A stretch of DNA of 64,000 bases from Sulfuritalea hydrogenivorans sk43H (GCF_000828635.1 NZ_AP012547.1:2108001-2172000), one strand, 5' to 3'. Shown: positions 16,371-25,373, counted from the first letter of the stretch. Translations and numbers: made by a program. The notes: generated by a model not told the origin, from the letters alone.

Positions 16371-17251
16371 AGCCGTTCGATCTCGTGGGTGCCGAACAGG
16401 CCGTAGGGACGGACCATGAGGACCAGCACCAGCAGGGAAAAAGTGGCCAGCATCTTGTACTCGCCGCCCAGATAGGTGCCGCTCCAGGCTTCGACCAGGC
16501 CGACCAGGATGCCGCCGATCAGCGCACCGGCGACGCTGTCGAGGCCGCCGACGATGACCACCACCAGCACCGAGAGGCCGAATACGCCCATGGTCGGCGA
16601 GAGGCTGGAAATGCTGCCGACGATGATGCCGGCGATCGCCGCGACCATCGCGCCGACCACCCAGGCCATGGAGAACACGCGCGGCACGTTGATGCCCATC
16701 GAGTAGGCCGCGGCCTGGTCGGAGGCCGTCGCGCGCAAGGCGATGCCGCCGCGCCAGAAGCGGAACACCACCAGCACGATGGCGATCAGTGAGGTCGCGA
16801 CGAGGAAGCCGTAGAAGATCTTGGGCGGCACCATGGCTTCGCCGATCAGCACCGGGTCGCTCGGCATGAAATCGGGCAGGCGCATCTGGTCGGCGCCCCA
16901 GATCAGTTCGACGGCGCCGACCAGGATCGACGAGAGGCCGATGGTGATCATGAACACCGAGATCGGCGATTCGCCGAGCATGGGCCGGATCAGCAGGCGT
17001 TCGACCAGCGCGCCGAGCGCGCCGCTGCCGAGCACCGCGACGAGGACGCCGAGCCAGATCGGCCAGCCCAGGGTGGAGGCCATGGCGAAGAAGAAATAGG
17101 CGCCCATCATCAGCATCTCGCCGATCGCCAGATTGACCACCTTGGTCGCCTTGAAGATCAGCACGAAGGCGAGGCCCGCCAGCGCGTACAGCCCGCCGCT
17201 GCCGATGCCGGCGAGGCTGACTTCGAACAGCATCCACCAGTCGAAGCTCAT
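16367..17251 (-). CDS. livH: ABC transporter permease (LivH-like)
   Basis: 294 aa polytopic permease. GIGSGGLYALAGLAFVLIFK, then VVNLAIGEMLMMGAY, is the LivH N-terminal signature, and the coupling loop is FRFWRGGIALRATASDQAAAYSMGI. ATG 17251 (MSFDWWMLFE) chosen by homology; the 112-bp spacer upstream carries a repeat. Confidence 0.92.
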   Translation of the reverse strand: MSFDWWMLFEVSLAGIGSGGLYALAGLAFVLIFKATKVVNLAIGEMLMMGAYFFFAMASTLGWPIWLGVLVAVLGSGALGALVERLLIRPMLGESPISVFMITIGLSSILVGAVELIWGADQMRLPDFMPSDPVLIGEAMVPPKIFYGFLVATSLIAIVLVVFRFWRGGIALRATASDQAAAYSMGINVPRVFSMAWVVGAMVAAIAGIIVGSISSLSPTMGVFGLSVLVVVIVGGLDSVAGALIGGILVGLVEAWSGTYLGGEYKMLATFSLLVLVLMVRPYGLFGTHEIERL

Positions 17252-17261
17252 ACGGCCATCC

Positions 17262-17350
17262 CCCCATCCCCCTTCACAAGGAAGGGGGTGACGGCGGTTC
17301 GCGGGCTCTGCCCGCTCCGTGTCGTTGGCTGCGCCGCCTTTGGGGCGGCC
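17262..17350 (-). repeat. GC-rich intergenic repeat with hairpin, copy B (inverted)
   Basis: Read on the minus strand it matches copy A in plan: GGGCCGCCCCAAAGG, a variable GC-rich middle with CGGGCTCTGCCCG-type hairpin, then a CCCCCTTCCTTGTGAAGGGGG-type hairpin (plus-strand arms CCCCCTTC 17268-17275 and GAAGGGGG 17281-17288) and ATGGGGGG. Confidence 0.55.
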
Positions 17351-17363
17351 CTGCGGGCGGCGC

Positions 17364-18188
17364 TCATGCCTCCACCTCGCCATGCAGCTTGCGCCGCAAT
17401 TCCTCGACATCGCCCGAGCCGAGGTAGGCGCGGATTACTTCGGGATTACCCTGCACCGCGGCCGGCGTGCCGTCGGCGATGACCTCGCCGAAGTTGAGCA
17501 CGACGACGTGGTCTGAGATGTCCATCACCATGCCCATGTCGTGCTCGACCATGAGAATGGTGACGCCCCACTCCTCGCGCACGTCGAGGATGAAGCGCGC
17601 CATGTCCTCGGTTTCCTCGCGGTTCATGCCGGCCACCGGCTCGTCGAGCATCAGCACCTTCGGCTGCATCGCCAGCGCACGCGCCATCTCGACGCGCTTC
17701 TGCAGGCCATAGGACAGCGCCGCCACCGGGGCGTTGCGGATGTGGTCGATTTCGAGGAAGTCGATGATGCGTTCCTCGATGTCGGCGCGCAGCCGCACTT
17801 CCTCGCGCCGGGCCTTGCCGTAGTAGAACAGCGCATCGAGCACGCCCGTATGCAGATGGCAATGGCGGCCGAGCTTGATGTTGTCGAGCACGGTCATGCC
17901 GCGGAACAGCGCGATGTTCTGGAAGCTGCGCGCCAGGCCCAGCTTGGCGCGCTGCGGCGCGGGGCGCTGCGTGATGTCCTCGCCGAGGAAACGGATGTGG
18001 CCGGCGGTCGGCCGGTAGAAACCCGATATGGTGTTGAACAGCGAGGTCTTGCCGGCACCGTTGGGGCCGATCACCGAGGTGATCGAGCCCGGCGCGACCT
18101 CGAAGCTGACGCCGTTGAGCGCCTTGACGCCGCCGAAGGCCAGCGTGACCTGGTCGATTTCGAGGATGGGGTTCGCGGCCGCCGTCAT
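17364..18188 (-). CDS. livG: branched-chain-type ABC transporter ATPase (LivG-like)
   Basis: 274 aa. Walker A GPNGAGKTS, ABC signature LSYGLQKRVEMARAL (LSYG variant usual for LivG), Walker B VLMLDEPVAGMN, H-loop VEHDMGMVM. Longer helical insert (TGVLDALFYYGKARREEV) is normal for LivG. ATG overlaps the tetR stop by 4 bp. Confidence 0.93.
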   Translation of the reverse strand: MTAAANPILEIDQVTLAFGGVKALNGVSFEVAPGSITSVIGPNGAGKTSLFNTISGFYRPTAGHIRFLGEDITQRPAPQRAKLGLARSFQNIALFRGMTVLDNIKLGRHCHLHTGVLDALFYYGKARREEVRLRADIEERIIDFLEIDHIRNAPVAALSYGLQKRVEMARALAMQPKVLMLDEPVAGMNREETEDMARFILDVREEWGVTILMVEHDMGMVMDISDHVVVLNFGEVIADGTPAAVQGNPEVIRAYLGSGDVEELRRKLHGEVEA

Positions 18189-18901
18189 TTCGCTGCCTTT
18201 TTGGCGACGCGCTTCGCTGCCGTGGCGCGCGGCGCGCGGGCTACCGTGGCCTTGGGCGGCAACGCGAGGCCGCCCATCAGCACGCCGATGCATTGCTCGG
18301 CAATCTGGTCGGGACCGAGTTCGCCGTCGGCGCGATACCAGCGGCCGATCCAGCTCAGGGCGCCGGCCAGCGTGAACGCCGCCAGCTTCGGATCGACGGC
18401 ACGCAGCGAACCTTCGGCGATGCCCAGCTCGATCAGGTGCCGAAACTCGCGGTCGATCTCCGCCTTCAGCCGCCGCACCGCGCGACGGCTCTCCGGCGGC
18501 AGGGGGTCTTCGCCGACGCGGATCAGGCATTTGCCGAAATCCATGGTGACGATCTCGGCGTACTTGCGCATGGCCGCGATCAGCTTGTCGATCGCCGTGC
18601 CGCCCGCCTCGTCGGAACGCGCGATGGCTTCCTGCATCAGTTCCAGGCCGCTGCGCACGCACTCGGCGAGGATCTCATCCTTGTTCTTGACATAGTAGTA
18701 GAGGGTCGGCTTGGTGACGTTGAGCCGCTCGGCCACCTCGTCGAGCGAAACGGCGTGGAAGCCCTTTTCGTTGAAAAGCTGGGCGGCGGTGCGCAACACC
18801 GCCTCGCGCTTGATCTCGCGCTCGCGCGTCCGTTCGCCGGCCTTGCGCCAGGGCGATGACGGCTCATCCTGAATCGAATTTTTCGGGCGCGCTTTCGCCA
18901 T
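18185..18901 (-). CDS. TetR-family transcriptional regulator
   Basis: 238 aa. HTH near residues 35-80: VLRTAAQLFNEKGFHAVSL, then DEVAERLNVTKPTLYYYVKN. The ligand domain (residues about 90-215) is followed by a Lys/Ala-rich tail (TAAKRVAKKAAK) that may add nonspecific DNA affinity. As first gene of the transporter/acyl-CoA operon it probably senses an acyl-CoA or the imported acid and controls its own operon; this is inference from position. Confidence 0.92.
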   Translation of the reverse strand: MAKARPKNSIQDEPSSPWRKAGERTREREIKREAVLRTAAQLFNEKGFHAVSLDEVAERLNVTKPTLYYYVKNKDEILAECVRSGLELMQEAIARSDEAGGTAIDKLIAAMRKYAEIVTMDFGKCLIRVGEDPLPPESRRAVRRLKAEIDREFRHLIELGIAEGSLRAVDPKLAAFTLAGALSWIGRWYRADGELGPDQIAEQCIGVLMGGLALPPKATVARAPRATAAKRVAKKAAK

Positions 18902-18925
18902 GTCGGGGGCGGATTCCAGCCTTTT

Positions 18926-18952
18926 GTTACCGGATAGTAGATTCGTTACCGG
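18926..18952. promoter_or_regulatory. direct-repeat candidate operator upstream of tetR
   Basis: GTTACCGG occurs at 18926-18933 and again at 18945-18952, 19 bp apart (nearly two helical turns), 25-50 bp upstream of the tetR start. It is the only ordered motif in this promoter region; TetR binding is inferred. Confidence 0.4.
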
Positions 18953-19007
18953 AAATATGAACGCTGCCGGCCGGTGCTGTCAATCCTGCACCGCAACATG
19001 CTTGCAT

Positions 19008-19028
19008 CGCCGTATCGCCGGCGCCGAC
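19008..19028 (+). repeat. dispersed 21-bp repeat, copy 6
   Basis: 21 bp beyond the SDR stop. The extended form is clear here: CTTGCAT before the core and TCTTGA after it. One change in the core (GCCGGCGCC). Confidence 0.85.
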
Positions 19029-19049
19029 TCTTGAGCGACGCGATTGCCC

Positions 19050-19865
19050 CTACGGCAAACCCGCAAACTCCCTGCCCACCCTTTTCTTCATGATCCGGGC
19101 GTAGAGCCCCGGCGCCAGCCGGCTCAGCCACCAGGCCTTGCGCGCGGTGGCATCGGGCAGCAGCAGCGTTTGCCCTGCCGCCACTGCCTCGAAAATTCGT
19201 TGCGCGATTTCCTCGGGCGAGGATTCGCCGCCGGTGGTGATGCGCGGGCTGCTCACCGGCGCGCCGCTGCCGTCGGTCGCGGCGGCGCCGATGCCGGTAC
19301 GGATGAAGGAGGGACAAACCAGGGTGACGCCGACGCCGGCGCCCTCGACTTCGCTGCGCAGGCTGTCGAAGAAGCCGTGCAGCGCGTGCTTGCTGGCGGC
19401 ATAGCCGGTGCGGCCGGTGAGCGGCGAGAAGCCGGCGACGCTGGAGATGGCGACGATGAAACCCTGCCGCGCGACGATGTGCGGCAGCGCGGCCTGGGTG
19501 AGGTTCGCCGCGCCGAAGAAATTGACTGCCATGACGCGGGCGATGACTTCGGGATCGGTGTCGACGAGCAGGCTGCGATGGCTGATGCCGGCGTTGTTGA
19601 TGAGGCCGTCGAGCGCACCGAACTGCGCGAGCGTCGCCGTTACGGCCGCCTTGCAGGCGGTCGGGTCGGTGATGTCGCCGGGCAGGGCCAGCGCCTCGGC
19701 GCCCGTGGCGCGCAGCTGCGCCGTTATGTCGTCCAGCCGCGCCGCGTCGAGGTCCATGGCGGCGATCCGCGCGCCGGCGGCGGCATAGCGTCGGCACAGC
19801 GCGGCGCCGAGTCCGCCGGCGGCGCCGGTGACGAGGATCACGCGGCCCTTGAGTTCGCGCGTCAC
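19050..19865 (-). CDS. short-chain dehydrogenase/reductase, GTG start
   Basis: 271 aa classical SDR. NAD(P)-binding TGAAGGLG, then NNAG in LINNAGISH, catalytic Ser in ISSVAGF, and YxxxK as YAASK. No ATG lies near the start of homology; GTG 19865 overlaps the epimerase stop as GTGA, indicating coupled translation. Last gene of the xsc operon. Substrate unknown. Confidence 0.88.
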   Translation of the reverse strand: MTRELKGRVILVTGAAGGLGAALCRRYAAAGARIAAMDLDAARLDDITAQLRATGAEALALPGDITDPTACKAAVTATLAQFGALDGLINNAGISHRSLLVDTDPEVIARVMAVNFFGAANLTQAALPHIVARQGFIVAISSVAGFSPLTGRTGYAASKHALHGFFDSLRSEVEGAGVGVTLVCPSFIRTGIGAAATDGSGAPVSSPRITTGGESSPEEIAQRIFEAVAAGQTLLLPDATARKAWWLSRLAPGLYARIMKKRVGREFAGLP

Positions 19866-20818
19866 CCTGCCTTGCCCGCTCGCGAGTTGCGCCACAGTTC
19901 GAAGACTTCGGCCGAGGTCAGCTTCGGCACGTAGCCGAATTCCTCCTTCAGCCGCCGGTTGTCGAGCACCGGACGGTAACGCAGGAAATCGATCTGCTCC
20001 GGACCGTACTGGGTCAGGCCGAGCTTCTTCAGCAGCCACAGCGCCACCTGCAACAGGCCGGCCGGGAACTCGACGCAGCGCTTGCCGAGGCACGCGGCGA
20101 TTTCGTCGATGTCGAGCTTGCCGTCTCCGGCAACGTTGAAAATGCCGGTCACCGGCGAGTCGACGCCCTGCACGATGGCGCCGACCACATCCTGGTCGTG
20201 GATGAAGACAAAGGGGCTGGCAGAACCACGGATCGCGATCAGGTAGGGCTTCTCGAACAGGTCGGTGATCTGGTTATGCACCGAAGCGCCCAGTATCGTG
20301 CCGATGCGGAAGACGATCTGTTCCAGTTGCGGCTGGCTGGCACGGTAGTCGGCCAGCATTTCCTCGACCAGGTGCTTGTGCCAGGAATAGGCGAAGCTCC
20401 GGTTGCCGCGGACCGGATCGTTTTCCGTCAGCCATTCCGGGTTGTCGGCGTGGTAGCCGTAGGCCGCGCCGCTGGACGAGACGATGACGCGCTTGACGTT
20501 GTGGCGGGCGCAGGCGTCGAGCAGCTTGCGGGTGCCGTCGACGTCGACGCTGTATTCGAATTCGCGGTTGCTCTTTTTGCCCGGCGTGACGATGGACGCC
20601 AGATGCACCACGACCTGCGGCCGGTGGCGGGCGACGATGGCATCGACTTCAGCGGCGCGGATGTCGGCAACTTCGTAGGCGACGCCGGGCAGGCGCTGCG
20701 CCGGTTCGCGCACATCGAGCGCGACGGTGGCGATGCCGGCGCGCCGCGCCAGTTCGGCCACCACCTGGCTGCCGAGGTAGCCGGAACTGCCGGTGACGAG
20801 GACGCGGACTGCGCTCAT
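19862..20818 (-). CDS. NAD-dependent epimerase/dehydratase (extended SDR)
   Basis: 318 aa. N-terminal TGSSGYLG Rossmann motif, DVREP at the end of beta-2, catalytic triad region SSSGAAYGYHAD and Y-S-W-H-K (YxxxK). NDP-sugar epimerases share the fold, but many members act on other carbonyl substrates; in a catabolic operon the latter is as likely. Its start overlaps the BASS gene stop by 4 bp. Confidence 0.85.
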   Translation of the reverse strand: MSAVRVLVTGSSGYLGSQVVAELARRAGIATVALDVREPAQRLPGVAYEVADIRAAEVDAIVARHRPQVVVHLASIVTPGKKSNREFEYSVDVDGTRKLLDACARHNVKRVIVSSSGAAYGYHADNPEWLTENDPVRGNRSFAYSWHKHLVEEMLADYRASQPQLEQIVFRIGTILGASVHNQITDLFEKPYLIAIRGSASPFVFIHDQDVVGAIVQGVDSPVTGIFNVAGDGKLDIDEIAACLGKRCVEFPAGLLQVALWLLKKLGLTQYGPEQIDFLRYRPVLDNRRLKEEFGYVPKLTSAEVFELWRNSRAGKAG

Positions 20819-21723
20819 GTCGCGCCTTGCGGGTCGCGTCTACTCCAATAGGTGGATACCGTCAGCCCCGAGACGATATGCCAGATACCCCACCAGGCCG
20901 TGACGATGGCCATGCCGCCGAGGCCGTCGAAGAAGTTGAAAATCAGGATCAGGCCCAGCGCCGAGTTCTGGATGCCGACCTCGATGGAGACCGCGCGCCG
21001 GTCGCGCTCGGGCAGGCCGCTGAATTTCGCCGCGTAATAGCCGGTGAGCAGCGCCAGGCCGTTGTGCAGAAACACGGCGAAAACGACGAAGCCGACGTAG
21101 TCGAGGAAGTAACGCCAGTTGGCCGCCAGCGCACCGAGCACGAAGATGCCGAAGACCGTGATCGAGAATATCTTCACCGGCTTGTGCGCGCGCTCGACGA
21201 AGTTGGGGAAGCGATGGCCCGCCCACATGCCGACGATCATCGGCAGGCCGAGGAGCAGGAACACCGCAAGCAGCATTTCCGCCGGATCGAGCGCCACTTC
21301 CTTGAGGATGTTCGCGGTTTCCGGATTCAGCCCGCCCCAGAGCGACAGGTTGAGCGGCGTCATGACGATGGCCACGGCGGTGGAGATCGCCGTCATGGTG
21401 ATCGACAGCGCGGTGTTGCCCCTCGCGTAGTGAGTGAGGAAGTTGGAAATGTTGCCGCCCGGACAGGCCGCCACCAGCATCATGCCCAGCGCGATGCTGG
21501 GCGCCGGCCTGATCGCCAGCACCAGCAGGAAGGTGAAGGCCGGCAACAGCAGGAACTGCCCGACCAGGCCGATGATCACGGGTTTGGGCATGGTCAGCAC
21601 CGCCTTGAAGTCGGCGACTTTCAAGTCGAGCGCAACGCCGAACATCACCAGGCCGATGATGGCGTTGAGCGCCCACAGCGAACCCGGATTGAAGTTGAGG
21701 CGGACGAGGTCGATTTCGTTCAT
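20815..21723 (-). CDS. bile acid:sodium symporter family (BASS) transporter
   Basis: 302 aa with about nine or ten membrane helices. The sodium-site motif ACPGGNISNFLTHYARGN and the second discontinuous region VEVGIQNSALGLIL mark the BASS family. Relatives import bile acids, pyruvate or other carboxylates and sulfonates with sodium. Located 15 bp after a ThDP enzyme gene and in the same operon as xsc, so it may import the operon's substrate. Confidence 0.88.
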   Translation of the reverse strand: MNEIDLVRLNFNPGSLWALNAIIGLVMFGVALDLKVADFKAVLTMPKPVIIGLVGQFLLLPAFTFLLVLAIRPAPSIALGMMLVAACPGGNISNFLTHYARGNTALSITMTAISTAVAIVMTPLNLSLWGGLNPETANILKEVALDPAEMLLAVFLLLGLPMIVGMWAGHRFPNFVERAHKPVKIFSITVFGIFVLGALAANWRYFLDYVGFVVFAVFLHNGLALLTGYYAAKFSGLPERDRRAVSIEVGIQNSALGLILIFNFFDGLGGMAIVTAWWGIWHIVSGLTVSTYWSRRDPQGAT

Positions 21724-21738
21724 GCCGCACCCTCCCCG

Positions 21739-23490
21739 CTAGGCCTTCGGTTCCTCGTGCATCTTCTTGAAATGGATCAATCCCGGCGCCCACATGTGCT
21801 TGACCGGATCGACATCGACGTGGATCACCGCGCAACCGCCGGTGGCCAGCGCGCGCTGCAACGCGGGCTTGAGCTCCTTGGGATCGGAGACGCGCTCGCC
21901 GTAGGCACCCATGCTTTCGCCCAGCTTGTCGAACTTGATCTCGCCGAGGTCGGCCTTGATGGTTTCATCGGGGTCGAGGTGCTTGAAGATCATGGTCTTG
22001 ATCGGCCGCAGCATGAACTGCTGGTTCATCTTGACCATGCCCCATTGCTTGTCGGCAAGCACGATGTAGATCACCTGCGCGTGGTTTCTCACCGCGGTTT
22101 CGACTTCCTGCGAATGGAAGCCCATGGCGCCGTCGCCGATGATGCAGCACACCGGCTTGCCCGGCCGCGCGATGGCGGCGGCCACGGCCTGCGAAGTGCC
22201 GGCGCCGAGCATGCCGAACTTGAAGGTGGAGATCACCGTGTTGGGCACCGTGACCTTGTGATAGAACATGGCCCAGATCGTCGCATTGCCGCCGTCGGCG
22301 ACCAGCACCGAATCTTCCGGAAACAGTTCGCGGCAGACGGCGCCGATGTGCGCCGGGTGCATCGGGATCGCCATGTCGGAGAGCGCCTTGTCCCAGCCGG
22401 CGCGCTCGTCCTGCATGGTTTTGGCATAGCCGGCGACGCGCGCGCGGCGGGCGTCGAGCTTGATCTCGCCCTTGCGCTTTTCCAGTTCATCGGCCAGCAG
22501 TTCGAGGAAGCGCTTTGCGTCGGCGACGACGCCGAGGTCGGCCGGCTTGTTCACGCCGATCATGTCGGCATCGAGGTCGACCTGGATGGTCTTCTGCTCG
22601 GACGGATGGCGCCAGTACGGCGGCTTGCCCCACCAGTCGGTCTCGCCGATGCGCGAGCCGAGGATCAGCACCGTGTCGGCATCGTTGCGCACCTGGTGGT
22701 TGAGCTTGACGTGCGGCATGGTGATCGCCAGCGGCGAGTCTTCGGTCAGCATGCCGCGCGCGGCCCAGCTGGTGGTGACCGGCGCGTGCAGCAGCTCGGC
22801 GACGCGTTTCAGGGCGTCATAGGCGTTGCAGTGGATGATGCCGCTGCCGGCGTGGATCATCGGTGCGCCCGCCGCGATCAACAGATCGGCGGCCTGCTTC
22901 ACCTGCTCGAAAGTCGGCGCTGGCGGTACGGCGTTGCGGTACTGGTGCGGCGCCCAATAGGCAATGTCGGCCTTGAATTTGCCGTTCATGATGGTCTCGG
23001 GCACGTCGACATGCACCACGCCGGGCCGCCCTTCCCAGCTCTTGCGCAGGGCCTTCCTCACCAATTCCGGCACGCGGTCGAAGGAGGACACGGCCGAGCT
23101 CCACTTGCCGATCTTGCCGATCACCCCGCTCTGGTCGAAGCACTGGTAGCTGCCGCCGCGGTCGGGGTACATGATGGTCGGCCGCCGTGCGCTGGTGATC
23201 GCCAGCACGCGGTTGCCGTCGGCCTGCTCGACCACCAGGCCGGGCAGCAGGTTGGCCACGCCGGGGCCGTTGCTGGCCATGCAGACGCCGAGCTTGCCGG
23301 TCAGTCGCGCATAGGTGCCTGCCATGTGGGCGGCGCAGGTTTCGTGGCGCGGCGTGACGATCTCGATGCCGAGCCGGTGCAGCGCCGAATAGAAACCGAA
23401 ATAGGTGCCGTCGATGATGCCGAACACCTTCTCGACGCCTTCCTTCTGCAACATGCGGGCGAGGACTTCGCCGCCGGTGATTTCCGCCAT
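21739..23490 (-). CDS. ThDP-dependent enzyme (IlvB-like superfamily), substrate unknown
   Basis: 583 aa. Three-domain ThDP fold: PYR domain with the activating Glu in RHETCAAHMAG and GVCMASNGPGVANLL; a middle domain; PP domain with the GDGAMGFHSQE metal/ThDP motif, though the usual Asn-Asn end is replaced by ADKQWG. It is a distant paralogue of the neighbouring Xsc (25 bp away) and not a classical acetolactate synthase. Acyloin-forming, decarboxylating or 2-hydroxyacyl-CoA lyase activity are all possible. A dispersed repeat encodes residues about 186-193 (AVPPAPT) at the junction of PYR and middle domains. Confidence 0.8.
   Translation of the reverse strand: MAEITGGEVLARMLQKEGVEKVFGIIDGTYFGFYSALHRLGIEIVTPRHETCAAHMAGTYARLTGKLGVCMASNGPGVANLLPGLVVEQADGNRVLAITSARRPTIMYPDRGGSYQCFDQSGVIGKIGKWSSAVSSFDRVPELVRKALRKSWEGRPGVVHVDVPETIMNGKFKADIAYWAPHQYRNAVPPAPTFEQVKQAADLLIAAGAPMIHAGSGIIHCNAYDALKRVAELLHAPVTTSWAARGMLTEDSPLAITMPHVKLNHQVRNDADTVLILGSRIGETDWWGKPPYWRHPSEQKTIQVDLDADMIGVNKPADLGVVADAKRFLELLADELEKRKGEIKLDARRARVAGYAKTMQDERAGWDKALSDMAIPMHPAHIGAVCRELFPEDSVLVADGGNATIWAMFYHKVTVPNTVISTFKFGMLGAGTSQAVAAAIARPGKPVCCIIGDGAMGFHSQEVETAVRNHAQVIYIVLADKQWGMVKMNQQFMLRPIKTMIFKHLDPDETIKADLGEIKFDKLGESMGAYGERVSDPKELKPALQRALATGGCAVIHVDVDPVKHMWAPGLIHFKKMHEEPKA
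22913..22933 (-). repeat. dispersed 21-bp repeat, copy 7 (in ThDP gene)
   Basis: Reverse orientation, agrees with consensus at every fixed position; reads AVPPAPT in the host protein, at an interdomain linker. Flanked by GAAA, as the consensus T-rich 3' edge predicts. Confidence 0.9.
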
Positions 23491-23515
23491 TTGCCTTGTC
23501 TCCTCTGGATGTCTG

Positions 23516-25282
23516 TCAGACGTAGTTTTTGTACTTGTCGAGAAAGCGTACCGGTTTCGACAATGCATCGCGGCGGAACGGATCGCCCAGCTCGCGCGTC
23601 ACCATCATTTCCAGTACCGTGGTTTTTCCCTCCCTCTGCGCGACACAAGCGGCGGCGAGCGCCGGGCCGACGTCGGCCAGCCGGTCCACCACCACGCCTT
23701 CCGCGCCCATGGCGCGCGCAATCGCGGCGAAGCCGGGGTTGTCGAGGTTGGAGCCGACGAAGCGGTTGCCGTAGAAATCCACCTGGTTCTTTTTCTCCGC
23801 GCCCCATTGCTTGTTGTGGAACACCACGGCGGTGACGGGAATCCTCTCGCGCACGCAGGTCAGGATTTCGCCGAAGCTCATGCCCCAGGCGCCGTCGCCG
23901 ACATAGGCCACCGCCGGCCGCTCCGGCGCGGCGTGCTTGGCGCCGATGATGGCGGGAAAGGCGTAGCCGCAATTGCCGAAGCTCATCGCGGCGAAGAAAC
24001 TGCGCGGTCGCCTGAAGCGCAGGTAGCTGTTGGCCACCGAGCAGATGTTGCCGATGTCTGTGGACACCATGGCGTCGTCGGGCAGCGCGCGTTCCAGTTC
24101 ACGCAGCATCTGGCGCGGGTGGATGGCGGGGCTGTCCTTGGCGACTTCGATGCTCCAAGGATCGCGTTCATGCGGCCAGGCATCGAGCTCGGCCTCCCAC
24201 TCGGCCTTGGCCTGCGCAATTTCCCCGGCGCGGTTCTCGATGCTCAACTGACAGGCCAGCACCTGGCTGGCGAGGCGATGGACCAGCGCATCCGCGGCGG
24301 CCCTGGCGTCGCCGCAGATGCCGACGGAGATCTGCTTTACCAGGCCGAGCATTTTCGCGTCGGCGTCGACCTGGATGATCTTCGCATTCTTCGGCCAGTA
24401 GTCGAGGCCATGCTGCGGCAAGGTACCGAAAGGCCCCAGCCGCGTTCCCAGCGCCAGCACCACGTCGGCCTTCGCGATCAGCTTCATCGCGGCTTTCGAT
24501 CCCTGATAGCCGAGCGGCCCGCACCACAAGGAATGATCGGCGGGGAAGGAATCGTTGTGCAGATAACTGCTCACCACAGGCGCGCCGAGCAGTTCGGCCA
24601 GCGCGATGCAGGACTCGACGCCGTCGGCCAGCACCACGCCGCCGCCGGAGACGATCACCGGAAAGCGCGCCGCCGCCAGCAGCTCCGCCGCGGCGTCGAG
24701 GCTCCGTTCGCCACCGGCGCCGCGCTCGATGCGGATCGGCGGCGTGATCTCGAACTCGGCATCGCCGTAGAAATAATCGCGCGGGATGTTGAGCTGGGTC
24801 GGCCCCATTTCCAGCATGGCGCGATCGAAGCAGCGCGCGGCGATTTCGGCCATGCGCTTCGGATTGTTCACATGCCCCTGATATTTCGTGATCCCGGAAA
24901 AGATCGGCAGCTGGCTGGTTTCCTGGAAACCGCCGAGGCCCATGCCCATGCTGCCGGTCTCGGGCGTAATGGCCACCACCGGGCTGTGCGCCCAGTAGGC
25001 CGCCGCCACGGCTGTAACGAAGTTGGTGACGCCGGGGCCGTTTTGCGCAATGCAGACGCCATGACGGCCGCTGACGCGCGCATAGCCGTCGGCCATGTGC
25101 GCCGCGCCCTGCTCATGCACCGTGGGAATGAAGCGGATGCCGGCCGCCGGGAAAATGTCCAGTGCATCCATGTAGGCCGAGCCGACGATGCCGAAAACGT
25201 CGGTGACGCCGTTGGCGGCCAGGGTTTCCACCAGGGCTTCGCTCGGCGTCATGCGCTGTCGCCCGTTTTTGTTCTCCGCCAT
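23516..25282 (-). CDS. xsc: sulfoacetaldehyde acetyltransferase
   Basis: 588 aa ThDP enzyme that converts sulfoacetaldehyde and phosphate to acetyl phosphate and sulfite. Family-specific text runs throughout: MTPSEALVETLAANGV, DVFGIVGSAYMDALDIFPAA, HEQGAAHMADGYARVSG, PETGSMGMGLGGFQE, NIPRDYFYGD and the C-terminal FLDKYKNYV. The cofactor motif is GDGAWGMSFGE with NKQWG at its end. ATG 25282 follows GGAGAATTGATC. First gene of a leftward operon; divergent iclR 91 bp away is the likely regulator, and pta/ackA genes nearby could use the acetyl phosphate. Confidence 0.92.
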   Translation of the reverse strand: MAENKNGRQRMTPSEALVETLAANGVTDVFGIVGSAYMDALDIFPAAGIRFIPTVHEQGAAHMADGYARVSGRHGVCIAQNGPGVTNFVTAVAAAYWAHSPVVAITPETGSMGMGLGGFQETSQLPIFSGITKYQGHVNNPKRMAEIAARCFDRAMLEMGPTQLNIPRDYFYGDAEFEITPPIRIERGAGGERSLDAAAELLAAARFPVIVSGGGVVLADGVESCIALAELLGAPVVSSYLHNDSFPADHSLWCGPLGYQGSKAAMKLIAKADVVLALGTRLGPFGTLPQHGLDYWPKNAKIIQVDADAKMLGLVKQISVGICGDARAAADALVHRLASQVLACQLSIENRAGEIAQAKAEWEAELDAWPHERDPWSIEVAKDSPAIHPRQMLRELERALPDDAMVSTDIGNICSVANSYLRFRRPRSFFAAMSFGNCGYAFPAIIGAKHAAPERPAVAYVGDGAWGMSFGEILTCVRERIPVTAVVFHNKQWGAEKKNQVDFYGNRFVGSNLDNPGFAAIARAMGAEGVVVDRLADVGPALAAACVAQREGKTTVLEMMVTRELGDPFRRDALSKPVRFLDKYKNYV

Positions 25283-25342
25283 GATCAATTCTCCACGATT
25301 GATTGCAAGGCATGATTGCATGTCAGCTATTTTTCGTCAATA

Positions 25343-25361
25343 ATGAAATTGTTTGTTCCAT
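25343..25361. promoter_or_regulatory. candidate IclR operator between xsc and iclR
   Basis: ATGAAA and TTCCAT form a near-perfect inverted repeat around a 7-bp TTGTTTG centre, in an AT-rich 91-bp divergent spacer, 12 bp before the iclR start. IclR-family proteins often bind such sites in divergent promoters; binding here is inferred. Confidence 0.4.
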
Positions 25362-25373
25362 TTTTTGCTAATT

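Noticed and set aside
20827-23835. 1002-codon open frame on the plus strand opposite the BASS and ThDP genes
   Set aside because: Composition is His/Asp/Arg-rich shadow sequence typical of GC-rich antisense frames; the minus-strand genes have full motif sets.
23516-25282. Acetolactate synthase large subunit
   Set aside because: The N-terminal, middle and C-terminal motifs match Xsc specifically, and there is no small subunit gene.
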